Shown one piece after another: positions 53,184 through 62,093 of a stretch of 64,000 bases of DNA. Each line of letters starts with the position of its first letter. The first letter of the stretch is position 1. The stretch comes from Flavobacterium taihuense (GTDB taxonomy: Bacteria > Bacteroidota > Bacteroidia > Flavobacteriales > Flavobacteriaceae): the NCBI RefSeq assembly GCF_019351435.1, contig NZ_JAHWYN010000018.1:1-64000 (forward strand), in the 5' to 3' direction. The notes under the pieces are model-generated. The model saw only the letters and a list, made by a program, of their open reading frames with translations, had not been told where the DNA came from and made no database searches. The position numbers and the translations under genes are program-made.

Positions 53184-54245
53184 ATGGCGGGAAATAGCTA
53201 CGGTACACTATATAGAGTAACTACTTTTGGGGAATCACATGGAGAAGCATTGGGTGGAATTATAGATGGTTGTCCATCAGGGATTCAACTGGATTTGGAT
53301 GCAATTCAGTTTGAAATGTCCAGAAGAAAACCAGGTCAATCTGCAATAGTAACGCAACGTAAAGAACCAGACGATGTTCAGTTTTTATCTGGAATTTTTG
53401 AAGGGAAAACAACTGGAACTCCGATAGGTTTTATTATTCCCAATACGAATCAAAAATCAGACGATTATTCGCACATCAAAGACAACTACAGACCAAGTCA
53501 TGCTGATTATGTGTATGATCAGAAATATGGATTTAGAGATTATCGTGGAGGAGGAAGAAGTTCGGCTCGTGAAACGGCAAGTAGAGTAGTGGCGGGAGCT
53601 ATTGCCAAACAAATGCTTTCAAATATTAAGATTAATGCTTATGTTTCGGCTGTAGGTCCTCTTTCTTTGGATATGCCTTACCATGAATTGGATTTTTCTA
53701 AAATAGAAAGCAATCCTGTACGTTGTCCGGATGAATCGATGGCTGCGACAATGGAGGATTATATCAAACAAATCCGTAAAGAAGGCGATACAGTAGGAGG
53801 TGTTGTTACTTGTGTAATTCAAAATGTGCCTGTTGGACTTGGAGAACCGGTATTTGATAAATTACATGCCGAACTAGGAAAGGCAATGTTGTCAATTAAT
53901 GCTGTAAAAGGTTTCGAATTTGGAAGTGGTTTTGAAGGTTCTAAAATGAAAGGAAGTGAACACAATGATTTATACAATCCAGATGGAACCACCCAAACCA
54001 ACCTTTCGGGAGGTATTCAAGGAGGAATAAGTAATGGAATGGATATTTATTTCCGCGTGGCTTTCAAACCAGTTGCTACTATAATGCAAAAACAAGAATC
54101 ATTAGATAATAAAGGAAATATTACCGAAATGACAGGAAAAGGACGCCATGACCCTTGTGTTGTTCCTCGCGCTGTACCAATTGTTGAAGCAATGGCAGCA
54201 ATGGTTCTTGCTGATTTTTATCTTTTGAATAAAACATATCAATAG
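53184..54245 (+). CDS. aroC: Chorismate synthase
   Basis: This 353-residue enzyme forms chorismate from EPSP using reduced FMN, the last step of the shikimate pathway. Signatures present are GESHGEALGGIIDGCPSG near the N-terminus, YRGGGRSSARETASRVVAGA, and GRHDPCVVPRAVPIVEAM near the C-terminus. The length is normal. It stands alone and is not in an aro cluster. The promoter is at 53140. Confidence 0.96.
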   Translation: MAGNSYGTLYRVTTFGESHGEALGGIIDGCPSGIQLDLDAIQFEMSRRKPGQSAIVTQRKEPDDVQFLSGIFEGKTTGTPIGFIIPNTNQKSDDYSHIKDNYRPSHADYVYDQKYGFRDYRGGGRSSARETASRVVAGAIAKQMLSNIKINAYVSAVGPLSLDMPYHELDFSKIESNPVRCPDESMAATMEDYIKQIRKEGDTVGGVVTCVIQNVPVGLGEPVFDKLHAELGKAMLSINAVKGFEFGSGFEGSKMKGSEHNDLYNPDGTTQTNLSGGIQGGISNGMDIYFRVAFKPVATIMQKQESLDNKGNITEMTGKGRHDPCVVPRAVPIVEAMAAMVLADFYLLNKTYQ

Positions 54246-54308
54246 TTGCAAAGCTTACTCAGTGTTTTGACGAGCTAAATACTGAGCTTTAATCTTGAAA
54301 TTAATTAA

Positions 54309-55580
54309 ATGACTACAATTACAAGCAAAAAACCATCTTTTTTTAAAGGTCTTACGGGACAGATTTTAATAGCTATGCTCTTAGGAGCTGTGCTGGGTGT
54401 TATTATTCACAATACAGCAACTATAGAAAATGCACAAGAATTTAGTAATAAAATAAAAATGTTGGCTACAATTTTTATTCGATTAGTTCAAATGATTATT
54501 GCGCCATTGGTTTTTACAACTCTAGTAGTTGGTATTGCAAAATTAGGGGATATAAAAGCAGTAGGTAGAATAGGAGGGAAAGCTTTGGCGTGGTTTTTTA
54601 CCGCTTCCTTTATTTCATTATTAATTGGAATGTTGTATGTAAATTTATTGCAACCGGGAGTTGGATTAAATTTGTCCAATATTGATTTAGCTACAGCTAC
54701 TGATGTAACTGCAAAAACTCAAAGTTTATCTTTTGAGAATTTTATAGAACATATAGTGCCGAAAAGTCTTTTTGAAGCATTGGCAACCAATGAAATTTTA
54801 CAGATTGTAATTTTTTCTATTTTCTTTGGATTAGCTGCTGCTTCAATAGGAGACAATGCAAAACCTGTTATTGATTTTCTAGATAGAACATCACATATTG
54901 TCTTAAAAATGGTAAATTTTGTAATGAAATTTGCTCCAATTGGTGTTTTTGGTGCCATAGCAGGAGTTTTTGCAGTTCGAGATTTTCAAGAATTGGCTAT
55001 TACTTATTTCAAATTCTTTGGTTCATTTCTTATTGGTATTGGCACACTTTGGGTAATACTTATAATGATAGGATTCTTTTTTCTTGGAAAAAGAATGAAG
55101 ACATTACTAAAACATATTGTAAGCCCGTTGATTATTGCTTTTGGTACAACAAGTTCTGAAGCTGTTTTTCCGAAATTAACTGAAGAATTAGAACGATTTG
55201 GTGTAAAAGATAAAATAGTTTCTTTTATGTTGCCTTTAGGGTATTCTTTTAACCTTGACGGAAGTATGATGTATATGACCTTTGCTGGGATTTTTATTGC
55301 TCAGGCCTATGGAATTCATTTGGATTATCCTACTCAATTTACAATGCTTTTTGTTTTAATGCTAACCAGTAAAGGAATTGCTGGAGTACCAAGAGCCAGT
55401 TTGGTAGTTGTTGCGGCAACCTGCGGTATGTTTAAAATTCCAATTGAAGGGATTGCTTTAATACTACCAATTGATCATTTTTGTGATATGTTTAGAAGTG
55501 CTACGAACGTTTTAGGTAATGCCCTAGCAACTTCCGTAGTTGGGAAATGGGAAGATGAAAAAGAGAAATCAGGTATTTAA
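54309..55580 (+). CDS. Dicarboxylate/amino acid:cation symporter (DAACS)
   Basis: This 423-residue transporter of the GltP/DctA family has about eight membrane helices and two re-entrant loops. Key motifs are FGTTSSEAVFPKL (re-entrant loop 1), LPLGYSFNLDGSMMYM (TM7, cation site) and GIAGVPRASLVV (loop 2). The Thr/Asp residues distinguishing glutamate from C4-dicarboxylate carriers do not give a firm answer here. Uptake is driven by Na+ or H+. A terminator follows at 55641. Confidence 0.88.
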   Translation: MTTITSKKPSFFKGLTGQILIAMLLGAVLGVIIHNTATIENAQEFSNKIKMLATIFIRLVQMIIAPLVFTTLVVGIAKLGDIKAVGRIGGKALAWFFTASFISLLIGMLYVNLLQPGVGLNLSNIDLATATDVTAKTQSLSFENFIEHIVPKSLFEALATNEILQIVIFSIFFGLAAASIGDNAKPVIDFLDRTSHIVLKMVNFVMKFAPIGVFGAIAGVFAVRDFQELAITYFKFFGSFLIGIGTLWVILIMIGFFFLGKRMKTLLKHIVSPLIIAFGTTSSEAVFPKLTEELERFGVKDKIVSFMLPLGYSFNLDGSMMYMTFAGIFIAQAYGIHLDYPTQFTMLFVLMLTSKGIAGVPRASLVVVAATCGMFKIPIEGIALILPIDHFCDMFRSATNVLGNALATSVVGKWEDEKEKSGI

Positions 55581-55640
55581 GGAAAAGCACTCTTTTTTTG
55601 ATATAAAAAGTAAAAATTAAAGAGGCATAATATAAAATGA

Positions 55641-55676
55641 AAAGCAGTGGCATTGTTTGATGTTACTGCTTTTTTT
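55641..55676 (+). terminator. Terminator after the symporter
   Basis: AAAGCAGT and ACTGCTTT flank a 16-nt loop, followed by a T run. Confidence 0.7.
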
Positions 55677-55747
55677 ATTTTTATATTTGAATGTTACATT
55701 TATAAAACATTATGAATTAAAATGTGAAATATCTATGGATTATGATG

Positions 55748-55755
55748 TATATTTG
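55748..55755 (+). promoter_or_regulatory. Candidate -7 element (TATATTTG) of the hybrid kinase gene
   Basis: TATATTTG fits TAnnTTTG fully, 27 bp before the ATG at 55783. There is no obvious TTG at the -33 position. Confidence 0.42.
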
Positions 55756-55782
55756 GAGAAATAACCACTATTTATACCCCCA

Positions 55783-57981
55783 ATGAGGATAGTTTTGTTA
55801 GTTTTTTTATGGTTTAATTTCTTTGGTGCAGCTTTAAATGGCCAAACACAATTGCCTATTAAAAGAGAAATTGATAAATTAACTACGCAAGCAACCAAAC
55901 TTCGTGAGTCCGGTAATTTTGAAAAATCTTTACTGATTTCAAGAATAGCTTTGCGCAAATCGATAGTTATACACGACAATGTTCTCATTGCCGAAAATTA
56001 TAATAATGTTGCGGCCAATTATAATGATTTAGTCGAATTCGACAAGGCTATTTTTTACTACAATAAAGCCTTGATTTATGCTAATTTCACCGAAAACGAT
56101 ACTATAAAACAGAGGATTAATAATAATCTTGGAAATATGTATTGTTTTGAAAAAAAGAAATACGAAAAAGGTATTCTTTATTATAGAAAAGCACTTGAAT
56201 ATAGTAAAAAAATAACTGATTCTTCTCAAATGGCTTTTACGAATCTTAATATAGCTTGGGCTTTTTTTGATATTGGCAAGTTTAAAGAAGGTCGGGAAAA
56301 TTTGAAAATGATTAATGCCTATTATAAAAAGCATGCTAATAATTCAATTCTTGTAGTATTAAACATGCTTAACGGCATGTATTTCAATTATAAAAATGAA
56401 GATGTAAAAGCTGAGTTTTATTTTAAAGAAGCCATTCGACTTGGAAAAAAACTTAATGCGAAATCAGACTTGTCTTTTTCTCATTTAGAATTTTCAAAAT
56501 TTTTGTTACAACGAAAAGACTATAAAAGAGCCTATGAAAATCTAGATTTGTACACTAAACTCAATGATGAAATTTATGCTGATGAAAAATTAGAGAAAGC
56601 AAATGTTGAAGGGATTAATTTTGAATTGGATGAATATAAAAGAACTATTGATAAAATTGAAAATGAAAAGGATTTGCAATATCAGAGTTTAAAAAAATCA
56701 AGAATCATTGTGTTACTTTTTATAATTGCCATTTTTGTATTGCTGCTTTTTCTGAATTCATTGATTAAAAATAACAGGTTTCGACTGAAATCAAACGCCG
56801 ATTTGATGTTGGCTAATGAGGAATTGATTGTCGCCAATAAAAAGGCACAAGAATCGGCTATTTTAAAAACACAATTTGTATCAACCATTAGTCATGAATT
56901 AAGAACCCCTCTTTATGGTGTAGTAGGGATTACTGATTTACTTTTAGAAGAACATAAAGAACTTGCCTCAAGTCCGCATTTGAATTCCTTAAAATTCTCA
57001 GCACGTTATTTGCTGTCATTAGTAAATGATATTTTACAGATCAATAAAATTGAAGAAAACAAAATTGTGTTGGATAATTTAACATTCAATTTGACCGACG
57101 AATTAAATATGGTAAAGAATTCACTGTCATTTATTGCTAAAAAGAATAATAATAAAGTGTATGTGCATGTCGATCAATTAATTCCAGAAAATTTAATTGG
57201 TGACAAACTTCGGTTTGCTCAAATTTTGATGAATTTGATAAGTAATGCATTAAAATTTACCAAAAATGGTGATGTTCATCTTATTGCAAATCAGCTTAAA
57301 GAAGTTGCTGGAATACATACTATTGAGATTAAAATAAAAGATAATGGAATAGGTATTGCTCCTTTGGATCAGGATAAAATCTTTGATAAATTTGTTCAGG
57401 TAGGAAGAAAAGAAGTAGATTATCAGGGGACAGGTCTTGGTTTATCAATAGTTAAAAGACTCTTGGAATTATTTGGTAGTGATATTGCTGTTGAAAGTGA
57501 ATTAGGAAGGGGTACAACATTCACTTTTGTTGTCGATTTTGAATATAGTGCAACTAAAACCAATGAAATAATAAGTAATATTCAAGTTGATTTGACTTCA
57601 AGTCAAGTATTCAAAGTTCTGGTTGTAGAGGATAATCATATCAATCAATTAATAACCAAAAAGACTATTGAAAAAAATAATTATTCTTGTATAGTTGTAG
57701 ATGATGGATTTCAAGCGTTAGAAATTTTAAAAACGGAAGAGTTTGATATCATTTTAATGGATATCAATATGCCTCTAATGAATGGCTTTGAAACAACTAG
57801 AAGAATTAGGCAGGAAGGAATTGAAACCCCAATAATAGCTTTGACTGCTTTTGATAAAAATGAAATTACGGATGAAGCAATAATGGCTGGTATGAATGAT
57901 ATTATTGTAAAACCTTTTGAGTCTGTGCAATTATTTAAAATTATAAATTGCCTCATTTTAAAGACAAAAAGCGTTGTTTGA
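55783..57981 (+). CDS. Hybrid histidine kinase with TPR sensor and receiver domain
   Basis: This 732-residue hybrid sensor has a signal peptide (residues 1-20) and a periplasmic region of TPR-like repeats to about 290. A short coiled coil and one membrane helix (about 308-330) follow. Next come a HisKA domain with H371 in SHELRTP, a HATPase domain (N-box NLISNALKF near 484, then GTGLGLSIV) and a REC domain whose phospho-acceptor is D660 in LMDINMP. No output domain follows, so the signal must go to another protein. TPR hybrid kinases of this layout are common in flavobacteria. The ligand is unknown. Confidence 0.9.
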   Translation: MRIVLLVFLWFNFFGAALNGQTQLPIKREIDKLTTQATKLRESGNFEKSLLISRIALRKSIVIHDNVLIAENYNNVAANYNDLVEFDKAIFYYNKALIYANFTENDTIKQRINNNLGNMYCFEKKKYEKGILYYRKALEYSKKITDSSQMAFTNLNIAWAFFDIGKFKEGRENLKMINAYYKKHANNSILVVLNMLNGMYFNYKNEDVKAEFYFKEAIRLGKKLNAKSDLSFSHLEFSKFLLQRKDYKRAYENLDLYTKLNDEIYADEKLEKANVEGINFELDEYKRTIDKIENEKDLQYQSLKKSRIIVLLFIIAIFVLLLFLNSLIKNNRFRLKSNADLMLANEELIVANKKAQESAILKTQFVSTISHELRTPLYGVVGITDLLLEEHKELASSPHLNSLKFSARYLLSLVNDILQINKIEENKIVLDNLTFNLTDELNMVKNSLSFIAKKNNNKVYVHVDQLIPENLIGDKLRFAQILMNLISNALKFTKNGDVHLIANQLKEVAGIHTIEIKIKDNGIGIAPLDQDKIFDKFVQVGRKEVDYQGTGLGLSIVKRLLELFGSDIAVESELGRGTTFTFVVDFEYSATKTNEIISNIQVDLTSSQVFKVLVVEDNHINQLITKKTIEKNNYSCIVVDDGFQALEILKTEEFDIILMDINMPLMNGFETTRRIRQEGIETPIIALTAFDKNEITDEAIMAGMNDIIVKPFESVQLFKIINCLILKTKSVV

Positions 57982-57998
57982 TAGCAACGCTTTTTTTA
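57967..57998. terminator. Bidirectional terminator between the kinase and hsp20
   Basis: AAAAAGCGTTG and CAACGCTTTTT enclose an 8-nt loop. The kinase stop codon (TGA) sits in the loop. A and T tracts on both sides serve both convergent genes. Confidence 0.82.
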
Positions 57999-58017
57999 AT
58001 TTTTATTTTTTTTTCTT

Positions 58018-58485
58018 TTATTTAATGGAAATAGATTTTAATGATTTTTTTCTGTCGCCAGGTTTTTTAGCAATAGTAACATCAAGTATGCCGTCTTTGT
58101 ATGTGGCTTCTATCTTGTTTTCATCAGCATAATCTGGAAGATTAAAAGATCTGTAAAAGGATTGATAATTGAATTCTTTTCGAACATAATCATCTTTTTT
58201 ACTGGACTCTTTTTTTTCTTCTTTTTCTGCAGAAATGACTAGCATATTATTGTCAACTTCAATTTTGAAGTCTTCTTTTTTTAAACCAGGGGCAGCTAGT
58301 TCAATTTCCAGTTTTGTATCAGTTTCTTTTAAGTTTACTGATGGTAAATTAACCCCAATAGCCGAAATACTTCTATCAGCCCAATCAGAAATATCTCTTG
58401 TAAAAAAATCTTCAAATAAAGGGTTTACTAACTTGCTTACAACTGAGGGGAACATGCCGTCTCCTCTTTTGATCATTGTTTCCAT
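58018..58485 (-). CDS. Hsp20/alpha-crystallin small heat-shock protein
   Basis: This 155-residue chaperone has an alpha-crystallin domain (about 45-140) with LEIELAAPGLKKEDFKIEV and the strand GILDVTIAKKPG. The C-terminus has ISIK, which contains the I-x-I/V anchor. The N-terminal arm (MFPSVVSKLVNPLFEDFF) is short, as in class A bacterial sHsps. Such proteins bind unfolding clients without ATP and pass them to DnaK. It is convergent with the kinase gene. Confidence 0.93.
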   Translation of the reverse strand: METMIKRGDGMFPSVVSKLVNPLFEDFFTRDISDWADRSISAIGVNLPSVNLKETDTKLEIELAAPGLKKEDFKIEVDNNMLVISAEKEEKKESSKKDDYVRKEFNYQSFYRSFNLPDYADENKIEATYKDGILDVTIAKKPGDRKKSLKSISIK

Positions 58486-58519
58486 AACTTGATTATTTAA
58501 GAGTTAAAAAATAAGTCAT

Positions 58520-58527
58520 CAAATTTA
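58520..58527 (-). promoter_or_regulatory. -7 element (TAAATTTG) of hsp20
   Basis: On the minus strand TAAATTTG matches TAnnTTTG and lies 35 bp before the ATG. No heat-shock operator (CIRCE) was recognised. Confidence 0.42.
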
Positions 58528-58640
58528 CATCAAATAGAGTCTTAATAAGCTGATATTTATCATGTTATGAAAAAAAAACACTATTTAACTTAACGTTAGA
58601 AAGTGCTTTATTACAATTTAAAATATAATCAATTTTGGAA

Positions 58641-59891
58641 TTAATACCAACGTTTTTTATTCTGTTTTGATGTTGTTGATTTCCTAGATTTGTGGGCACC
58701 AGCACTGCGATTTGAATTTTTCGGTGCACCAGTTTCGGACATTGGATTTCCTGAATGCCATGGGTAAGGATGATCGTTTATAGTTTGAACATCCACTTTT
58801 ATTAATTTTTGTATGTCTTTCCAATAATCCTTTTCGTCTTTGCTACAAAAAGAGATAGCAATTCCACCATTTCCTGCACGACCCGTTCTACCAATGCGGT
58901 GAACATAAGTCTCGGGAATGTTAGGTAAATCAAAATTGATTACAAAAGGGAGTTGATCAATATCAATACCACGAGCTGCAATATCGGTTGCTACTAGGAC
59001 ACCAACTTCTTTATTTTTGAAAGCTTCAAGAACTCGCTGTCTGGCATTTTGAGATTTATCACCGTGAATGGCCTCGGCTGCAATGTTGTTTTTACGTAAT
59101 GCTTTTACTACGTTGTCAGCACCGTGCTTTGTTCTTGAAAAAACAAGTACATCCGATAAATTTTCATTTTTTATCAAATGATATAATAAGTTTCTTTTTT
59201 CAGTTTTATCAACAAAATACACACGCTGTTCGACATTTTCAGCGGTAGATGAAACAGGGGAAACAGTAACAGTTTCAGGATCCGTAAGGAATATTTCGGC
59301 CAATTCTCGAATGGCTATTGGCATCGTTGCTGAAAAGAAAAGAGTTTGTCTGTTTTTCGGAGTAAGCTTTACAATTTTTTTGACATCATTAACAAAACCC
59401 ATATCAAGCATTTGATCGGCTTCATCTAATACCAAGGTATGCAAATGATCTAAATCAACAAAACCTTGTTTGTGTAGATCTAATAAACGTCCTGGTGTAG
59501 CAATTAGGATATCGACACCATTTTTAAGAGCGTCTACTTGCGGATTTTGTGAAACTCCTCCAAAAAGTGTCAATTGTGTCAAATTGGTGTATTTGCCATA
59601 AGTGTCAAAACTTTGTCCAATTTGAACGGCTAATTCTCTTGTAGGCGTAACGACAAGTGCGCGAATTACCTTTGCTTTTTTTGTTGAACCTACTATTCTG
59701 TGTAATTGATGTATAATTGGAATAGCAAAAGCTGCTGTTTTTCCTGTTCCTGTCTGTGCACAACCCACTAAATCTTTTCCTGCCAATACGATTGGAATGG
59801 ATTTTTCCTGAATGGGTGTCGCTTCTATATAGCCTTCTTCAAATACGGCTTTTTGTATACTTTTTGAAAGTGATAAATCTTCGAATAACAT
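58641..59891 (-). CDS. DEAD-box ATP-dependent RNA helicase, RhlE-like
   Basis: This 416-residue helicase has all core motifs: the Q motif ATPIQEKSIP, motif I AQTGTGKT, motif II DEAD, SAT in FSATMP, and motif VI HRIGRTGRAG. The C-terminal tail (about 380-416) is Lys/Ser/Asn-rich and basic, typical of RhlE-type proteins that bind RNA. Roles include ribosome assembly and cold adaptation. Which paralogue it is cannot be fixed from one copy. Confidence 0.92.
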   Translation of the reverse strand: MLFEDLSLSKSIQKAVFEEGYIEATPIQEKSIPIVLAGKDLVGCAQTGTGKTAAFAIPIIHQLHRIVGSTKKAKVIRALVVTPTRELAVQIGQSFDTYGKYTNLTQLTLFGGVSQNPQVDALKNGVDILIATPGRLLDLHKQGFVDLDHLHTLVLDEADQMLDMGFVNDVKKIVKLTPKNRQTLFFSATMPIAIRELAEIFLTDPETVTVSPVSSTAENVEQRVYFVDKTEKRNLLYHLIKNENLSDVLVFSRTKHGADNVVKALRKNNIAAEAIHGDKSQNARQRVLEAFKNKEVGVLVATDIAARGIDIDQLPFVINFDLPNIPETYVHRIGRTGRAGNGGIAISFCSKDEKDYWKDIQKLIKVDVQTINDHPYPWHSGNPMSETGAPKNSNRSAGAHKSRKSTTSKQNKKRWY

Positions 59892-59936
59892 ATTTTTGGT
59901 ATTAAATATCCTGTATTAAGTACATAGATAAGGGGG

Positions 59937-59944
59937 CAAAGATA
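59937..59944 (-). promoter_or_regulatory. -7 element (TATCTTTG) of the helicase gene
   Basis: On the minus strand TATCTTTG matches TAnnTTTG, 46 bp before the ATG. Confidence 0.4.
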
Positions 59945-60001
59945 GTGTTATTATTTTTGATGCATATTAATTTTTGAATTCCAGCAATCTACAATTGCAT
60001 T

Positions 60002-61042
60002 TTATGGTACAATAGAATTTTGTGCTTTCATAAAATCGGTTACTAAATAACCAATAAGTTTTCCAATTAAATGACTGTTTTTATCTTCTCCTAAGTCTGG
60101 TGCACCTTCGCAAATATGCAAGTAGGTTGCGTTTCTGTTTTTTGCAAAAAAAGAAATGAATTGACGTAACTCTTCAATTGAAAAACCACTTAGTGTCATC
60201 GCACTACTCGCAATATTTGGGATTGCATCCAAATCGATTTCGATTCCAAAAGGATCATTTTTGATAAAATCAAGTGCGGTAACCATTTCCAGATTGAAAT
60301 CTTTTTCTTTTCTTATATTGACACTGTCGTACGTATTGTAGCGTACTCGGTCTTCAATTTTTTTGATAATATCCAATACACTTTTGGAAGTATAATTTTC
60401 ATGTAGTCCAAATATGAAATATTTTTTCAAAAAACCTTCCTCAAATGCATATGAAAAACCATTACCGCTATGGCGCCCTTCCAAAATTCTAAAATCAGAA
60501 TGAGCATCAAAATTTATGGCATTTATAGCTTTTCCCTTGGCAAGCGCCGCTCCTTTGATATTGCCGTATGCATTGTTATGGCCACCACCAATTACAATTG
60601 GAATTTTGCCGGATTGTATGATTTTGCATATAATATGAGAAACTTCTTTGTCAATTGCTTCTACCAATTGACTTAGTTTGGACCGATCATCAATATCATT
60701 GAAATCTAGATTTTCGACTTCTTTCATTTCTTGCTTTACGTTCAGCTGACCTAATACGATAATTTGATTGCCTTTTGAAAAACGATTATGCTGAATATTT
60801 GCAATACTTTTTATGGCACTTTGCCATGCAGATGCAGCACCAGGTCGGCCATAATTAGCTCTAACACCAATGTCTTCCGGGATTCCGAACAAAACAAATT
60901 TAGCTTCGCTTGATTTAATAAAGTCTATGGGATCGGTATCCTTTGGAATTGTAAGTATTTTTTCGCCAAATTTAATTTCGCCACTACGGTGGTTGGTGAT
61001 TTTGGCTAGGTCGTTAATACTGAATGTGATAAGTTTTTCCAT
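60002..61042 (-). CDS. hutG: Formimidoylglutamase (arginase/ureohydrolase family)
   Basis: This 346-residue ureohydrolase has the manganese-site motifs GGGHNNAYG, NFDAHSDFR and EIDLDAIP. In flavobacteria this form is the formimidoylglutamase that ends histidine breakdown, giving glutamate and formamide. Arginase or agmatinase cannot be wholly excluded by motif alone, but the nearby hutI supports the call. The N-terminal segment (1-55) is longer than in many arginases. It is divergent from the coiled-coil gene at 61128. Confidence 0.82.
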   Translation of the reverse strand: MEKLITFSINDLAKITNHRSGEIKFGEKILTIPKDTDPIDFIKSSEAKFVLFGIPEDIGVRANYGRPGAASAWQSAIKSIANIQHNRFSKGNQIIVLGQLNVKQEMKEVENLDFNDIDDRSKLSQLVEAIDKEVSHIICKIIQSGKIPIVIGGGHNNAYGNIKGAALAKGKAINAINFDAHSDFRILEGRHSGNGFSYAFEEGFLKKYFIFGLHENYTSKSVLDIIKKIEDRVRYNTYDSVNIRKEKDFNLEMVTALDFIKNDPFGIEIDLDAIPNIASSAMTLSGFSIEELRQFISFFAKNRNATYLHICEGAPDLGEDKNSHLIGKLIGYLVTDFMKAQNSIVP

Positions 61043-61057
61043 AAAAATATATTTACC

Positions 61058-61065
61058 AAAAATAA
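61058..61065 (-). promoter_or_regulatory. -7 element (TATTTTTG) of hutG
   Basis: On the minus strand TATTTTTG matches TAnnTTTG and lies 16 bp before the ATG. Confidence 0.42.
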
Positions 61066-61080
61066 TATAATTGTATTAAG

Positions 61081-61106
61081 TTGCGTTATATATATTATTA
61101 AATTTG
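61081..61106 (+). promoter_or_regulatory. Promoter of the coiled-coil gene
   Basis: TTG at 61081-61083, a 15-bp spacer and TAAATTTG at 61099-61106 are present, 21 bp before the ATG at 61128. The spacer is slightly short. Confidence 0.45.
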
Positions 61107-61127
61107 TAAAAACAATTATATTTTAAC

Positions 61128-62003
61128 ATGGAAAATCAAAAAAACAATTCAAGTCTAAAGGCAGTCATAGCCGTTTTAGCTATTTTATTAGTAGGGAGTT
61201 TAGTTTATATTTTTAAAATGTCTTCTGAAGTTGAAGCTGTTCATACTGAAGTTGTAAAAGTTGGATCAGAGAAAGAATCAGTTTTGAAAGATTTGCAAGA
61301 TCTAAAAGCAACTTATGATGCTGCAATTGCAGAAAATACCTCAATGTCTGAAGAATTGATTCAAGAAAGAGATAAAGTAGTTAATTTGATGGATGAACTT
61401 AAAAAATCAAATGGTGATTTATCAAAATTCAAAAATCAAGTTCAATCCCTTCAAGGCCACATGAAAGAATTGATGAAAGAAAATGAAGGCTTGAAAAAAC
61501 AAAATGTAACTTTAACAAGTCAACGTGATAGTACAGTAGTTGTTTTGGGTCAAGCTCAAAAATTTAATGAAGTATTAGTGGGACAAAATGAGGAACTAGC
61601 AAAAACGGTTGACAAGGGATCTAAATTATCAGTTTTGAATTTGCAAACTGCAGCTTATAAGTTAAAAAGTTCGGGTAAAGAAATTGCTACAGATAAAGCA
61701 AGTAGAGCCAATGTTCTTAAAATAAGTTTCACTATTGCTGAAAATTCAATTGCAAAATCTGGTGATAAAGATTATTATGTACAGGTTATTGACAGTAAAA
61801 ATAATGTTTTAGGTGAGGCTAAAACGATTACTTTTGGTGATAAGACGTTGTCTTATAGTTTTGTTTCCAGTGTAAAATATGAAAATAAAACGGTGCAGGT
61901 TTCACAAGATTTAGCAGGTAAAGATTTTGCTAAAGGAATGTATTCTGTTAATGTTTTCGATAAAGATCAATTGGTTTCTTCAACAAATTTTTCTTTGAAA
62001 TAA
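61128..62003 (+). CDS. Membrane-anchored coiled-coil protein, hypothetical
   Basis: This 291-residue protein has one N-terminal membrane helix (residues 11-31: AVIAVLAILLVGSLVYIF), a long coiled coil (about 35-165) with heptad-spaced Leu and Glu/Lys, and a C-terminal beta-rich domain of about 110 residues (ANVLKISFTIAEN to the end). It probably spans the periplasm from the inner membrane. Similar proteins are conserved in flavobacteria without known function. It is transcribed away from hutG, and a strong bidirectional terminator separates it from hutI. Confidence 0.7.
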   Translation: MENQKNNSSLKAVIAVLAILLVGSLVYIFKMSSEVEAVHTEVVKVGSEKESVLKDLQDLKATYDAAIAENTSMSEELIQERDKVVNLMDELKKSNGDLSKFKNQVQSLQGHMKELMKENEGLKKQNVTLTSQRDSTVVVLGQAQKFNEVLVGQNEELAKTVDKGSKLSVLNLQTAAYKLKSSGKEIATDKASRANVLKISFTIAENSIAKSGDKDYYVQVIDSKNNVLGEAKTITFGDKTLSYSFVSSVKYENKTVQVSQDLAGKDFAKGMYSVNVFDKDQLVSSTNFSLK

Positions 62004-62020
62004 TTAAAATAACCACACTA

Positions 62021-62059
62021 TAAAAGAGCGATATTCAAAATTGAATATCGCTCTTTTAT
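62021..62059. terminator. Bidirectional terminator between the coiled-coil gene and hutI
   Basis: TAAAAGAGCGATATTCAA pairs with TTGAATATCGCTCTTTTA as a 17- to 18-bp stem. The A and T tracts serve both strands. Confidence 0.88.
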
Positions 62060-62093
62060 TTTATATCAAATTCTTAGAAAGTAGTGTCGTCGT

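Noticed and set aside
54246..54290. Terminator after aroC
   Set aside because: An imperfect stem (AAAGCT..CTCAGT/ACTGAG) is present, but the loop is long and no T run follows.
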